Source: an uncultured Alphaproteobacteria bacterium (lineage in GTDB: Bacteria > Pseudomonadota > Alphaproteobacteria > HIMB59). Taken from it: a stretch of 64,000 nt of DNA. Each line of letters begins with the position of its first letter. The stretch's first letter is position 1. The notes below the pieces were generated by a model. That model saw nothing but the letters and a program-made list of their open reading frames with translations. It was not told where the DNA came from and did not search any database. Both the position numbers and the translations under genes were made by a program. Where the stretch lies: assembly GCA_902527545.1 (NCBI GenBank), contig CABZPR010000004.1, forward strand, positions 1 to 64,000. Direction: 5' to 3'. Positions 50,659-60,370 of the stretch are shown here, piece after piece.

Positions 50659-50892
50659 ATGAAAAAAAATGATTTAAAGAGTATGGGTAAAAGCTTTACA
50701 AAGTACATACTTATAATCGGAGCACTTTTAATTCTTTTAGACTTTACTTTTCAGAGACATGAATACTTTTCCTTTGTAGAGATATATGGCTTCCCAGCAT
50801 TTTTCGGTTTTGTAAGTTTTGTTTTTATAGTCATGTTAGGAAAGTGGCTGAGGAAATTCTTAATGAGGAAGGAGGATTATTATGATCAGTAA
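50659..50892 (+). CDS. 77-aa small membrane protein inside the Mrp-like operon
   Basis: Two hydrophobic segments; tight junctions with flanking antiporter genes (starts next to stop; 11-nt overlap downstream). Confidence 0.7.
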   Translation: MKKNDLKSMGKSFTKYILIIGALLILLDFTFQRHEYFSFVEIYGFPAFFGFVSFVFIVMLGKWLRKFLMRKEDYYDQ

Positions 50893-52564
50893 TTTTATTC
50901 CCGGTTTAATAATGATAATTACTTCATTCTTATTGCCAACAATTCCTCAATACTTTAGACACCCTGCGATGTTGTTATCAGTGGGTTTATCAGCTTTATC
51001 TTTATTTAATGGTTATGGAACTTTTTTAGAGTGGGACATACTTGGTTTAAATTTAATATTATATCAATCAGATAGTTTAACTCTTCCTTTTGCTATTATT
51101 TTTCATATTGCTGCTATACTTGTAATAATTTTTAGCTGGCACAGTAAAAATTTAATGGAGCACATGGCGACATTAGCTTATGCAGGCTCTGCTATTGGTG
51201 CTCTCCATGCAGGAGATTTTTTTAGTTTATTTATTTGGTGGGAAGCAACAGCTCTTACTTCAGTCTTTATAGTTTTTGCTGGAAATACAAATGCAGCAAA
51301 AGATGCAGCTATGAGATATTTGATCATTCAAGTTTCTTCAGGTGTATTACTTTTAATTGGCGCATGTTTAATGCTATATCAAACAGGAAACCATAATTTA
51401 GTTGTTCTAGATTTAAAAACAAATTTTGGAATTTTTATATTTATTGCTTTTGGAATTAAGGCTGCATTTCCTCTTTTAAATGGTTGGCTACAAGACTCTT
51501 ACCCTGAGTCTTCAGTTACTGGCACAGTGGCACTTTCTGCTTTTACAACAAAATTGGCAATTTATGCTTTAGCTAGAACTTTTCCAGGCACTGACTCACT
51601 GATTTGGATAGGCGCAATAATGACAGCTTTTCCTGTATTTTTTGCAGTTATAGAAAATGATTTAAGAAGAGTTTTGTCATTTAGTCTTAATAACCAATTA
51701 GGCTTTATGGTTGTTGGTATTGGTATTGGTACAGAACTTTCTCTTAACGGAACGGTAGCGCATGCGTTCGTTCATATAATTTATAAAGCTCTTTTGTTTA
51801 TGAGTATGGGTGCTGTTTTATACAGAGCTGGAACAACAAAAGCTTCTGAATTAGGTGGCCTTTACAAATACATGCCATTCACAACAATATTTTGCATTAT
51901 AGGGGCCATGTCTATTTCTGCATTTCCGATGTTTAGCGGATTTGTCGCTAAATCTTTAATAATGTCCTCGCTTGGAGGTATGGGAATGGTTTTAATTTAC
52001 TTTATTTTATTCTTTGCTTCCGCAGGTGTTTTGGAGCACTCAGGGATAAAGATACCTTACTTTGCTTTCTTTGCACACGAGAGGAAGAATAAAGTTAAAG
52101 AGGCTCCAATTAATATGCTAATTGCAATGGGTATCGCTGCTTTTTTATGTATTGCTATAGGTGTATTCCCAAAATATTTGTATCAAATACTTCCATACAC
52201 AGTAGAGTATCAGCCTTATACTTTAGACCATGTAATAAGTCAGCTACAACTTTTAGTTTTTGCAATTATTGCATTTTTATTTTTAGTTAAATTTAAACTT
52301 TATCCCTCCGAGATTAGATCAACTGTTTTAAATTCTGATTGGTTTTATAGAAAAATGTTACCTGGTATTGGTAAACCCTTATTTAAAAAAATAGGTATAT
52401 TAACAGATAGTTTATATAAAAATTTAGGTTTATCTTTTAAACAAGTATTAAGTAAATCTTATAAATTTAGTAATTTATCCTACATTAAAGTTACAACACC
52501 TAGTTTTGCAGGTACAATTCTAATATCAATTTTATTTATAATGTTAGTAATCGTTTTGGTGTGA
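50882..52564 (+). CDS. Third MnhD-like proton-conducting membrane protein
   Basis: FFSLFIWWEATALTSVFIVFAGN, GIKAAFPLLNGWLQDSYPESSVTGTVALSAFTTKLA. Confidence 0.9.
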   Translation: MISNFIPGLIMIITSFLLPTIPQYFRHPAMLLSVGLSALSLFNGYGTFLEWDILGLNLILYQSDSLTLPFAIIFHIAAILVIIFSWHSKNLMEHMATLAYAGSAIGALHAGDFFSLFIWWEATALTSVFIVFAGNTNAAKDAAMRYLIIQVSSGVLLLIGACLMLYQTGNHNLVVLDLKTNFGIFIFIAFGIKAAFPLLNGWLQDSYPESSVTGTVALSAFTTKLAIYALARTFPGTDSLIWIGAIMTAFPVFFAVIENDLRRVLSFSLNNQLGFMVVGIGIGTELSLNGTVAHAFVHIIYKALLFMSMGAVLYRAGTTKASELGGLYKYMPFTTIFCIIGAMSISAFPMFSGFVAKSLIMSSLGGMGMVLIYFILFFASAGVLEHSGIKIPYFAFFAHERKNKVKEAPINMLIAMGIAAFLCIAIGVFPKYLYQILPYTVEYQPYTLDHVISQLQLLVFAIIAFLFLVKFKLYPSEIRSTVLNSDWFYRKMLPGIGKPLFKKIGILTDSLYKNLGLSFKQVLSKSYKFSNLSYIKVTTPSFAGTILISILFIMLVIVLV

Positions 52565-52864
52565 TTATTTTTTTATTTTTGCAGACTCTAGTTTAATAGC
52601 TTCTTGGATAAAAATTTGCCAAATTCTAACAATTATTTCAGCGTCAATTTTATTTTTTTTTGCTTTTGATTGAACAGACTTTAAAATATGAGTAATTCTT
52701 TCGTGATCAATTATTTCTTCTCTATTTTCCTTTAATTTAGTGACTTTGTGTATTTCTTTAAATCTATCACCAATCAGCTCAATAATCTTGTTATCAATAT
52801 TATCAATTTTCTTTCTTACTTTTTTAAGCTCTTCAATGTTATTTTTTTTAGTCATTTTTCTCAA
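52565..52864 (-). CDS. Chorismate mutase, AroQ type
   Basis: LKKVRKKIDNIDNKIIELIGDRFKEIHKVTKLKEN, IWQIFIQEAIKLE. Confidence 0.82.
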   Translation of the reverse strand: MRKMTKKNNIEELKKVRKKIDNIDNKIIELIGDRFKEIHKVTKLKENREEIIDHERITHILKSVQSKAKKNKIDAEIIVRIWQIFIQEAIKLESAKIKK

Positions 52865-52886
52865 TATTGCTGTACAGTAAATTTAT

Positions 52887-53438
52887 ATGAAATTAAAAAA
52901 TTCTAAACATAAAGTTGCCGTATTTTGTGGATCTATGTTTGGATCAAACAAAAACTTTAAAGATTTAGCTATAACAGTTACAAAATATCTAGCACAAAAT
53001 GATTATGACATTGTTTATGGAGGAGGAGAAAATGGATTAATGGGTGTTGTTGCTAAGACAGCATTAAAATATAACGCCCATGTAACTGGTATTATCCCAT
53101 CTTTTCTAGATAAGCGTGAGAAAATTCACACAAAAATTAACAAAATTCATGTTACGAAAACAATGGAGCAAAGAAAAAAAAAGTTTCTACAATTGTCAGA
53201 TAGTTTTGTCGCTTTACCCGGGGGCGGGGGCACAATAGAAGAAATTAGTTTAGTAATCAGTGCTCTTCAATTGGGAGTTATAAAAGGTAAAAAATGTATT
53301 TTGTTTAATTATAATAATTATTGGTCTGATATAATTAATCAATATAAGAAAGTAATGAACTCAAAATTTGCTTATAAGAACTTTAAAGATTTATTTTCAG
53401 TTTGTAATAATCTAAAAGAATTTAAAGAATTATATTAA
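52887..53438 (+). CDS. LOG family protein (putative cytokinin riboside 5'-monophosphate phosphoribohydrolase)
   Basis: VAVFCGSMFGSN, VYGGGENGLMG, MEQRKKKF, LPGGGGTIEEI. Confidence 0.93.
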   Translation: MKLKNSKHKVAVFCGSMFGSNKNFKDLAITVTKYLAQNDYDIVYGGGENGLMGVVAKTALKYNAHVTGIIPSFLDKREKIHTKINKIHVTKTMEQRKKKFLQLSDSFVALPGGGGTIEEISLVISALQLGVIKGKKCILFNYNNYWSDIINQYKKVMNSKFAYKNFKDLFSVCNNLKEFKELY

Positions 53439-54221
53439 TTTTTTTTTTAAATAACTTAACCAATTTTTTAATTCTTTGTGTCTTAACGAATCTTTTAACA
53501 AAGATTGACTATAGCTCTTTATATTAGGTCTTTTAAAGTCTTTGATTAAGCTTTGTATTTGATTTTTACTAAATAGTTTTTCTTTGAGTAAAATATTTTT
53601 TCTTGCATTTAAAATTTGTCCTGTGTATTTAAAATTAAATTCAGGATGATATTGGGTACCCCAAAATTTATTGCTTACAAGAGACTGAATTGAGTAATGA
53701 TTGTCTGAGAGAACATGAGAGCTATTTGGCTTTTGAGATATATGGTCAATATGAGATGCAAAAGCATCAAATATCAAGGGCTTATCTTTATACATTGGAT
53801 GATGCGCACCATATTTATTAATACTTATATTATAGGCTATACCAATTTCTCTACCTTTAGGATTTTTTTTAACTGTGCCACCATTTGCAACAGTAAAAAG
53901 TTGCATACCCCAACAACTACCAAACATATTTACCTTTAACTTTGATAACTTTTTCATGAGAGAAATTTGGTTTTTAATTTCTCTTGTATTATCATAAATA
54001 TTAAGACTTGAACCTGTCCATACTATGCCAGTAAATGAATTTATGAAACTTTCATCATAATTTTCATCTAAGTTCATCGAGGGATAAATGAATTTAGTTT
54101 TTATTTTTGAATTAATTATTTTTAGTTGGTCTCTATAAAACTCACATATTGGTTGTAATCCATATCTAGCCAGTTTACTCCATCCATTTTTGTCATATCC
54201 ATTAACTATTAGTAAATTCAT
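53430..54221 (-). CDS. Class I glutamine amidotransferase-like protein
   Basis: MFGSCWGMQLFTVANGG nucleophile elbow; WGTQYHPEF. Confidence 0.88.
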   Translation of the reverse strand: MNLLIVNGYDKNGWSKLARYGLQPICEFYRDQLKIINSKIKTKFIYPSMNLDENYDESFINSFTGIVWTGSSLNIYDNTREIKNQISLMKKLSKLKVNMFGSCWGMQLFTVANGGTVKKNPKGREIGIAYNISINKYGAHHPMYKDKPLIFDAFASHIDHISQKPNSSHVLSDNHYSIQSLVSNKFWGTQYHPEFNFKYTGQILNARKNILLKEKLFSKNQIQSLIKDFKRPNIKSYSQSLLKDSLRHKELKNWLSYLKKKLI

Positions 54222-54249
54222 TCATATTTAATATATTTAGATTAAGTAC

Positions 54250-55122
54250 ATGTCAGCATTTATCTACAAGTCGTTATCTGTCCTTTTTTTTGTTTTAATG
54301 AGTGTATGTATAAAGGCAACAGGAGACAACTTACCATTATTTGAGGTAGTTTTTTTCAGAAATCTATTTGCACTTATTCCATTGATAGTTGTTATTTATT
54401 ATTTAAATCTAAAAATATCCTCTATAAACAATTACAAACTTCATTTTTTTAGAGGTTTAGTAGGAATTTCAGCAATGAGTCTTTTCTTCATATCTCTTAG
54501 ATATGTTCCGCTGATCGAAATGCAAACAATCAGTTTTTCATCTGTTTTTTTTATATCTATATTATCAATTTTTTTTCTGGGTGAAAAAATTGGATATAGA
54601 AGGGTAATTGCAATCATTATAGGTTTTATAGGAGTAGTAATTATTTTGAAACCGGACGTGAATTTATTAAACAACTATTCTGTTTTGCCACTTTTAGCTA
54701 GTATATTTTTGTCAATGGCAGTGATAATTTTAAAAAAAATATTAATAACCAATAATAATGTTTTAACTGTATGGGCCTTTACTCTATTTGGAACAGTTTC
54801 AAGTTTGTTTTTCTATAATGATGATTGGATATGGCCAAATAATTTAGACTTAGTTTTTTTAATAGTTTCGGGTTTTTTAGGATTTGCTGCTCAATTTTGT
54901 CTTACAAAATCTTTTCAATTAGCAGATGCCTCTGTTCTTGCTCCTTTAGACTTCACTTCTGTTGTTTGGGCATTTGTCATAGGTTATATTTTTTTTGGTG
55001 AGTTTCTCTCGAAGGAGGTCCTACTAGGAGGTCCATTAATTTTACTTTCAGTTGGATATATTTTTTATCGTGAAACTGTCCTTCGAAAAAAAATAGTCCT
55101 TGGAAGCAACAAGCAATTTTAG
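54250..55122 (+). CDS. EamA/DMT family transporter
   Basis: EVVFFRNLFALIPL, 10-TM pattern, DASVLAPLDFTSVVWAFVIGYIFFGE. Confidence 0.92.
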   Translation: MSAFIYKSLSVLFFVLMSVCIKATGDNLPLFEVVFFRNLFALIPLIVVIYYLNLKISSINNYKLHFFRGLVGISAMSLFFISLRYVPLIEMQTISFSSVFFISILSIFFLGEKIGYRRVIAIIIGFIGVVIILKPDVNLLNNYSVLPLLASIFLSMAVIILKKILITNNNVLTVWAFTLFGTVSSLFFYNDDWIWPNNLDLVFLIVSGFLGFAAQFCLTKSFQLADASVLAPLDFTSVVWAFVIGYIFFGEFLSKEVLLGGPLILLSVGYIFYRETVLRKKIVLGSNKQF

Positions 55123-55161
55123 AAATTTTTAGACAGATTTAAAATTTTTTGATATTTAATC

Positions 55162-55605
55162 TTGATGGAATATTTACACACAATGGTTCGAGTAAGTGAT
55201 ATTGAGCAATCACTTGACTTTTATTGTAATAAATTAGGACTAATTGAATACTCGAGGAAAGAGAGTGAAAAGGGTCGATTTACTCTAATTTTTCTTTGTG
55301 CTCCTGATGATAAATACACTGCTGATAGTAAAAAGAAACCTCTCTTAGAGTTAACTTACAATTGGGACAAAGAAGAATACAAAGGTGGCAGAAATTTTGG
55401 TCATCTAGCTTTTAGAGTAGATAATATTTATCAAGTTTGTGAAAATCTGATTAAAAAGGATGTTGTGATAAACAGGCCTCCTAGAGATGGATATATGGCA
55501 TTCATAAAATCACCAGACGGCATATCAATAGAGTTACTTCAAAAAGGTGAGAGCCTTGAAATAAAAGAGCCTTGGGCTAGTATGCAAAATAATGGGTCTT
55601 GGTAG
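55162..55605 (+). CDS. gloA: Lactoylglutathione lyase (glyoxalase I)
   Basis: HTMVRVSDIEQSLDFYCNKLGL, LELTYNWD, GHLAFRVDNIY, FIKSPDGISIELLQKG. Confidence 0.92.
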   Translation: MMEYLHTMVRVSDIEQSLDFYCNKLGLIEYSRKESEKGRFTLIFLCAPDDKYTADSKKKPLLELTYNWDKEEYKGGRNFGHLAFRVDNIYQVCENLIKKDVVINRPPRDGYMAFIKSPDGISIELLQKGESLEIKEPWASMQNNGSW

Positions 55606-55606
55606 A

Positions 55607-55888
55607 TTATATTTCTGAGAGTTTTTTTACTAGATCTTCTCTAGTCAGACTACCATTATTTTGAGCTAATACATTTAAGGCTTTACGTATTATATCCTCA
55701 TCTCCTGGTTCCTCAAGATCAGATAATATTATTTCTCTGAGTAATTCTGAATTATCGGATTGTCCAATATCATCTAAAATGTATTGAGCAAAGATTTTGT
55801 TTCTTGAATTTCTTTTTTCAAATTCTGTTTGCTCTTTTTGGCTTTGCTCTGCTTCAAAGGCTTTTTGTCTGTCTTTAAATTTGTCCAT
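55607..55888 (-). CDS. DUF1476 family protein (alphaproteobacterial ATP synthase inhibitor zeta subunit-like)
   Basis: DRQKAFEAE...RNKIFAQYILDDIG, SDLEEPGDEDIIRKAL. Confidence 0.75.
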   Translation of the reverse strand: MDKFKDRQKAFEAEQSQKEQTEFEKRNSRNKIFAQYILDDIGQSDNSELLREIILSDLEEPGDEDIIRKALNVLAQNNGSLTREDLVKKLSEI

Positions 55889-55894
55889 AATTCA

Positions 55895-57385
55895 TTATTT
55901 CATAGTTGGCATGTTGAGTGAAGCCCCTGCGACATCATCTGGCCATCTCGATGTTATTGTCTTACGTTTGGTATAAAAATTAATCCCTTCTTCTCCATGC
56001 ATTCCATGACCACCAAATATTGAGCCTTTCCAGCCACCAAAAGTATAAAAAGACATTGGAACCGGAATAGGAATGTTTATCCCAACCATTCCTATTTGGA
56101 CATTTTTCATAAAATTTCTCGCTAATGAACCACTTGATGTATAAATAGAAGTGCCATTGCCAAACTGATGTTTATTAATAAGTTTTATAGCCTCTTCAAA
56201 ATTATTCATATTAAGAACAGATAAAACAGGGCCGAAAATCTCTTCTTTGTATATAGTCATACCATCAGTAACATTATTAAATATAGTAGGACCAACAAAA
56301 TTACCATTTTCATAACCTTGAAGACTAATTTCTCTTCCATCTAACTCTAATTTAGCACCCTCTTGAACACCTTTTTCAATATATGATAGAACTTTTTTTT
56401 TGTGTTCCTTTGTAATGAGAGGTCCCATTTCGCTTTGTGGGTCTAAAGACTCCCCAACTTTGATTTTACTTGCCTTCTCCTTTAGCAAATCCATAAATGG
56501 TTTTTGAATATTTCCAACAGGCATAGCAACTGATGTTGCCATACAACGTTCACCAGCAGATCCAAAAGCTGCTCCAATTAGTCCATTTACTGCATCCTCT
56601 AAATTCGCATCTTCCATTATAAGCATATGGTTTTTAGCACCACCAAGAGCTTGAACTCTTTTATTTGTTTTTGAACATTCGGTGTAAATGTACTTAGCAA
56701 TAGGTGTTGAGCCAACAAAACTTACTGAAGAAATATCTTCACACTGAAGTATTAGATCTACAATATTTTTATCGCCATTTACGACAGTGAGGACGTTATC
56801 AGGTAGACCAGCTTCACTCATTAACTCTGCAAGTTTTAAAGAGCATTGAGGTACTTTCTCAGAAGGTTTTAGCATAAAGGCATTTCCACATGCTATAGAT
56901 AATGGAAACATCCACATTGGAACCATAGCTGGGAAATTAAATGGTGTAATACCAGCACAAATTCCCAAAGGCTGCTTAATATCAAATAAATCTACATTTG
57001 TTCCAACGTTAATTGAGTGATTTCCTTTCAATAAATGAGGAATGCCGCATGCAAAGTCAACTACTTCAAGACCTCTCTGCAAAGATCCTTTAGCATCAGA
57101 AAAAACCTTGCCATGTTCTTCAGATATTATTTTTGCTATTAAGTCAAAATTTTTTTCAATTAAATTTTTAAATTTAAATAAAATTTCACTTCTTTTCGTA
57201 ATGGGTGTATTAGCCCATAAAGGTTGTGCTAATTTCATTTTATTGATAATTTTTTCAAACTCATCTCTTGTTGTTTTTGGAACATGCGCATATTCCTCAC
57301 CCGTACTAGGTTTATATAATTTTATGAAGTCTTCTGAATTACTAGATATTCTTTTAGAGTCAGAGAAATTTTCAATTATTTTCAT
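55895..57385 (-). CDS. mmsA: CoA-acylating methylmalonate-semialdehyde dehydrogenase
   Basis: QPLGICAGITPFNFPAMVPMWMFPLSIACGN, GGAKNHMLIMEDA, GSAGERCMATSVA, TSRWPDD. Confidence 0.95.
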   Translation of the reverse strand: MKIIENFSDSKRISSNSEDFIKLYKPSTGEEYAHVPKTTRDEFEKIINKMKLAQPLWANTPITKRSEILFKFKNLIEKNFDLIAKIISEEHGKVFSDAKGSLQRGLEVVDFACGIPHLLKGNHSINVGTNVDLFDIKQPLGICAGITPFNFPAMVPMWMFPLSIACGNAFMLKPSEKVPQCSLKLAELMSEAGLPDNVLTVVNGDKNIVDLILQCEDISSVSFVGSTPIAKYIYTECSKTNKRVQALGGAKNHMLIMEDANLEDAVNGLIGAAFGSAGERCMATSVAMPVGNIQKPFMDLLKEKASKIKVGESLDPQSEMGPLITKEHKKKVLSYIEKGVQEGAKLELDGREISLQGYENGNFVGPTIFNNVTDGMTIYKEEIFGPVLSVLNMNNFEEAIKLINKHQFGNGTSIYTSSGSLARNFMKNVQIGMVGINIPIPVPMSFYTFGGWKGSIFGGHGMHGEEGINFYTKRKTITSRWPDDVAGASLNMPTMK

Positions 57386-57459
57386 GTGATGTTTTTAATA
57401 TTAAATTTGTTTTTAGTAAAGATAATTGATTTATTTTAGTCAGTTTGATAATATGGACC

Positions 57460-57546
57460 TTTAAGGGGTGCTGAAAGGCTGAGAAAGGTAATACTTAACC
57501 CTCGAACCTGATCCAGGTAATTCTGGCGTAGGAAGTTTCCCTTAAA
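57460..57546 (+). promoter_or_regulatory. TPP riboswitch (THI element)
   Basis: GGGGTGCTGAAAGGCTGAGAAAGG...CCCTCGAACCTGATCCAGGTAATTCTGGCGTAGGAAG; closing helix TTTAAGGG/CCCTTAAA. Confidence 0.96.
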
Positions 57547-57571
57547 TACTTTTAAAACAAGAGCAAACTAG

Positions 57572-58957
57572 ATGGAAATTCTTTTTTTAATTTTATTTGG
57601 ATTAATTTTTACTGCGTCATTCTTTTTTTTGAAAAAAAATGAATTATCAGATGATAAATTCGTTATTAAAAATAAATATACCTTATTTTTTTCAATATCT
57701 TCTTTTGTATCTTCTGCATTGGGTTTTTGGATAATATTTTCGCCTGCCGCAGCAGCTACTTGGGGTGGAATGGGTAATGTGATTGGTTATGCTCTTGGAG
57801 CTGCGATGCCTTTAGTTTTATTCATCTTTATAGGAAAATATGTAAGAAAGGTTTTTCCAAACTCAACAGGCTTTCACGATTGTATCGAAAATCGGTTTGG
57901 TAAAAACTTATCCCACTTTGTTATAATAGTTTCGTTAGTTTATATGACAGTTTTCTTAATAGCTGAAATTACAGCTATCTCAAAGTTCTTTAATTTTTTA
58001 AATGATACACCTTATTGGATTTCTTCAATGATAATTATATTAATTGCTTTATCGTACGTTCTAATTGGAGGATTGTCGGCAACAATATTTACTGATTTAA
58101 TTCAATTCATATTCATTATAGGAATTTGTTTGTTTTTAGTTTTTAAAATTCCATTCCAAGACTTTTCAGATAACTCTTCATTTATGATCGAAAATGCACA
58201 TTTATTTGATTTTAATAATCAATTCCTATGGATAACAGGTTTGACTTTTTTAGTAGCAGTTACATTTACCAATCTTTTTCACCATGGTAATTGGCAAAGA
58301 ATTTATGCTGCTAAAGATAATAAAACACTTAGTATTGGCTTATTTATATCTGCTTTAATTATATTTATAATTGTTTATTTCATTGGATACTCTGGACTAG
58401 TTTCAATCTCACTTTACGCAATGGATGACCCTGATTTAACATTTGTGAAACTTTTCGGTTTACTCGAGACTTCATTTATAAAATACATTTTTGTAATATT
58501 AGCCACTTCCCTTGTATTGAGCAGTATTGATACATTAATAAATGCTATAAATTCTCAGATTGTCTCCCTAAGCACAAGTTACTCCTTAAAATCCTCTTCA
58601 AACTTATACTTTATTATTGTTTTCTTGGTGGCAGTTTTCATACTATCCTCGCAAGGTTACAATGTTTTGTACGTCTTCTTAATTGCTGATTTAATTTGTT
58701 GTTGCTTAGTTTTACCTTTTCTGTTGGGATTATTTGGTTTTAATATCTCTACAAAACAAATATATATAATCTCTTTTTTGAGCTTACTACTGGGAGTATT
58801 AATATTTCCTGATCCCTCATTCAGCAAAAATATAATGAGCGATTTTCTAAATATTAATTTCACATTTATTAATAACTATAAATTATTCTCATCATTTTTA
58901 GTGCCAATCCTATTTTCGACAATATTGACACTTTTGATGAAAAGGAAAGGTACATAA
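57572..58957 (+). CDS. Sodium:solute symporter family protein, putative thiamine precursor transporter (ThiV-like)
   Basis: SSS-type multi-TM protein (LSATIFTDLIQF) directly downstream of the TPP riboswitch and upstream of thiMED. Confidence 0.8.
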   Translation: MEILFLILFGLIFTASFFFLKKNELSDDKFVIKNKYTLFFSISSFVSSALGFWIIFSPAAAATWGGMGNVIGYALGAAMPLVLFIFIGKYVRKVFPNSTGFHDCIENRFGKNLSHFVIIVSLVYMTVFLIAEITAISKFFNFLNDTPYWISSMIIILIALSYVLIGGLSATIFTDLIQFIFIIGICLFLVFKIPFQDFSDNSSFMIENAHLFDFNNQFLWITGLTFLVAVTFTNLFHHGNWQRIYAAKDNKTLSIGLFISALIIFIIVYFIGYSGLVSISLYAMDDPDLTFVKLFGLLETSFIKYIFVILATSLVLSSIDTLINAINSQIVSLSTSYSLKSSSNLYFIIVFLVAVFILSSQGYNVLYVFLIADLICCCLVLPFLLGLFGFNISTKQIYIISFLSLLLGVLIFPDPSFSKNIMSDFLNINFTFINNYKLFSSFLVPILFSTILTLLMKRKGT

Positions 58958-59754
58958 TGGAACATATTTATAATGATTTAAAAAATTTAAGAGATAAAGG
59001 AGCGCTTGTACATTGTATTACAAATTACGTGGCAATGAACATAAACGCTAATATTCTTCTCTCTATCGGAGCATCTCCTTTGATGTCTCATGCAACAAAT
59101 GAACTCAAAGAAATAGCTGCTATATCGTCTTGTCTTGTTAATAATATTGGAACGTTAGACGATAATTGGAGGCCTAGCTTTTTAGAGGCTTCTAAATATT
59201 ATGTTGAACAAGAAAAACCAATCATATTAGACCCTGTGGGTTCAGGTGCGAGTAAGTTAAGAACTCAAACTTCTCTTGAAATTATTAAAAGATCTAAAAA
59301 ATTAATCATTAGAGGAAACGCATCTGAAATTCTATCACTAGTAGATCAAAATAAAATATCTTCAAAGGGAGTTGACTCATCAATTGAAAGTCACGCAGCT
59401 ATTGAGTCTGGAAAAATTTTATCCAACGAGAATAATTGTGTTGTATTTATAAGCGGTAGAGATGACTTCATTATTTATGAAGATAATGTCACTAAAATTT
59501 CAAATGGATCAAGTGTAATGACGAAGGTTACAGCTATTGGTTGCTCTTTGTCGTGCATAGTAGGAGCATTTGCTGCTGTAGGTGAAAGTTTATACAAATC
59601 TGCTATAAGCTCAGCGGCTATTTTCTCAATCGCTGGAGAACTCGCAGCATCAAAATCAGAGGGGCCAGGAGATTTTCAAGTAAATTTCTTGAACAAATTA
59701 AATAATATTACAGAAAAAGAAATTTTAGATAATTTAAAAATTACTAGTGTTTAA
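58957..59754 (+). CDS. thiM: Hydroxyethylthiazole kinase
   Basis: VHCITNYVAMNINANILLSIGASPLMSHA, DPVGSGASKLRT, RGNASEI. Confidence 0.96.
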   Translation: MEHIYNDLKNLRDKGALVHCITNYVAMNINANILLSIGASPLMSHATNELKEIAAISSCLVNNIGTLDDNWRPSFLEASKYYVEQEKPIILDPVGSGASKLRTQTSLEIIKRSKKLIIRGNASEILSLVDQNKISSKGVDSSIESHAAIESGKILSNENNCVVFISGRDDFIIYEDNVTKISNGSSVMTKVTAIGCSLSCIVGAFAAVGESLYKSAISSAAIFSIAGELAASKSEGPGDFQVNFLNKLNNITEKEILDNLKITSV

Positions 59755-60370
59755 ATTTTGTTTTGTTACTGACGATAAACTTACACCATTAAGTAAGTTG
59801 GATAATTATTTGAAAATAATATTTGAGAGTAAGGTAGATTGTATTCAATTAAGGTTTAAGAATTTAAAAACAATTGATTTATACAACTTAGGAAAAGATT
59901 TAAAAAAAGATTGTGTTAAATTTAAAAAAACTCTTATTGTCAATGATCGTGTGGATATAGCAAAATCTATAAATGCTCATGGTGCACATGTTGGTATGGA
60001 TGATTTACCCTATAATCAAGCTAGAAAAATATTGGGAAGAAAATCTATAATAGGAGTTTCAGCAAGTAATAAAAATGAATTCATAAAGGTAAAAAAGTTA
60101 AAGGGAGTTGACTACATAGGTGTTTCAGCCTTCTCGTCTAATACAAAAAAAGAAATGAAAAATTATTTTGGTTTAAGCGGGCTTAAAATTTGTGCTAAAA
60201 CTACAAAAATTCCTTTAATAGCAATAGGAGGTATCAATATTAGTGATGTAAATAGTATACTTAAACTAAAAATCCATGGAGTTGCTATGATATCCTCTTT
60301 ATTAAAAGGTAATATTAAAAAGAATTGTATGGATGTAAGTAAAATTATTTCAAGTTATGAAAAGATATAA
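59747..60370 (+). CDS. thiE: Thiamine-phosphate synthase
   Basis: DCIQLRFKNL, VNDRVDIAKSINAHGAHVGMDDLP, GVSASN, IPLIAIGGI; GTG start. Confidence 0.93.
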   Translation: MFKFCFVTDDKLTPLSKLDNYLKIIFESKVDCIQLRFKNLKTIDLYNLGKDLKKDCVKFKKTLIVNDRVDIAKSINAHGAHVGMDDLPYNQARKILGRKSIIGVSASNKNEFIKVKKLKGVDYIGVSAFSSNTKKEMKNYFGLSGLKICAKTTKIPLIAIGGINISDVNSILKLKIHGVAMISSLLKGNIKKNCMDVSKIISSYEKI

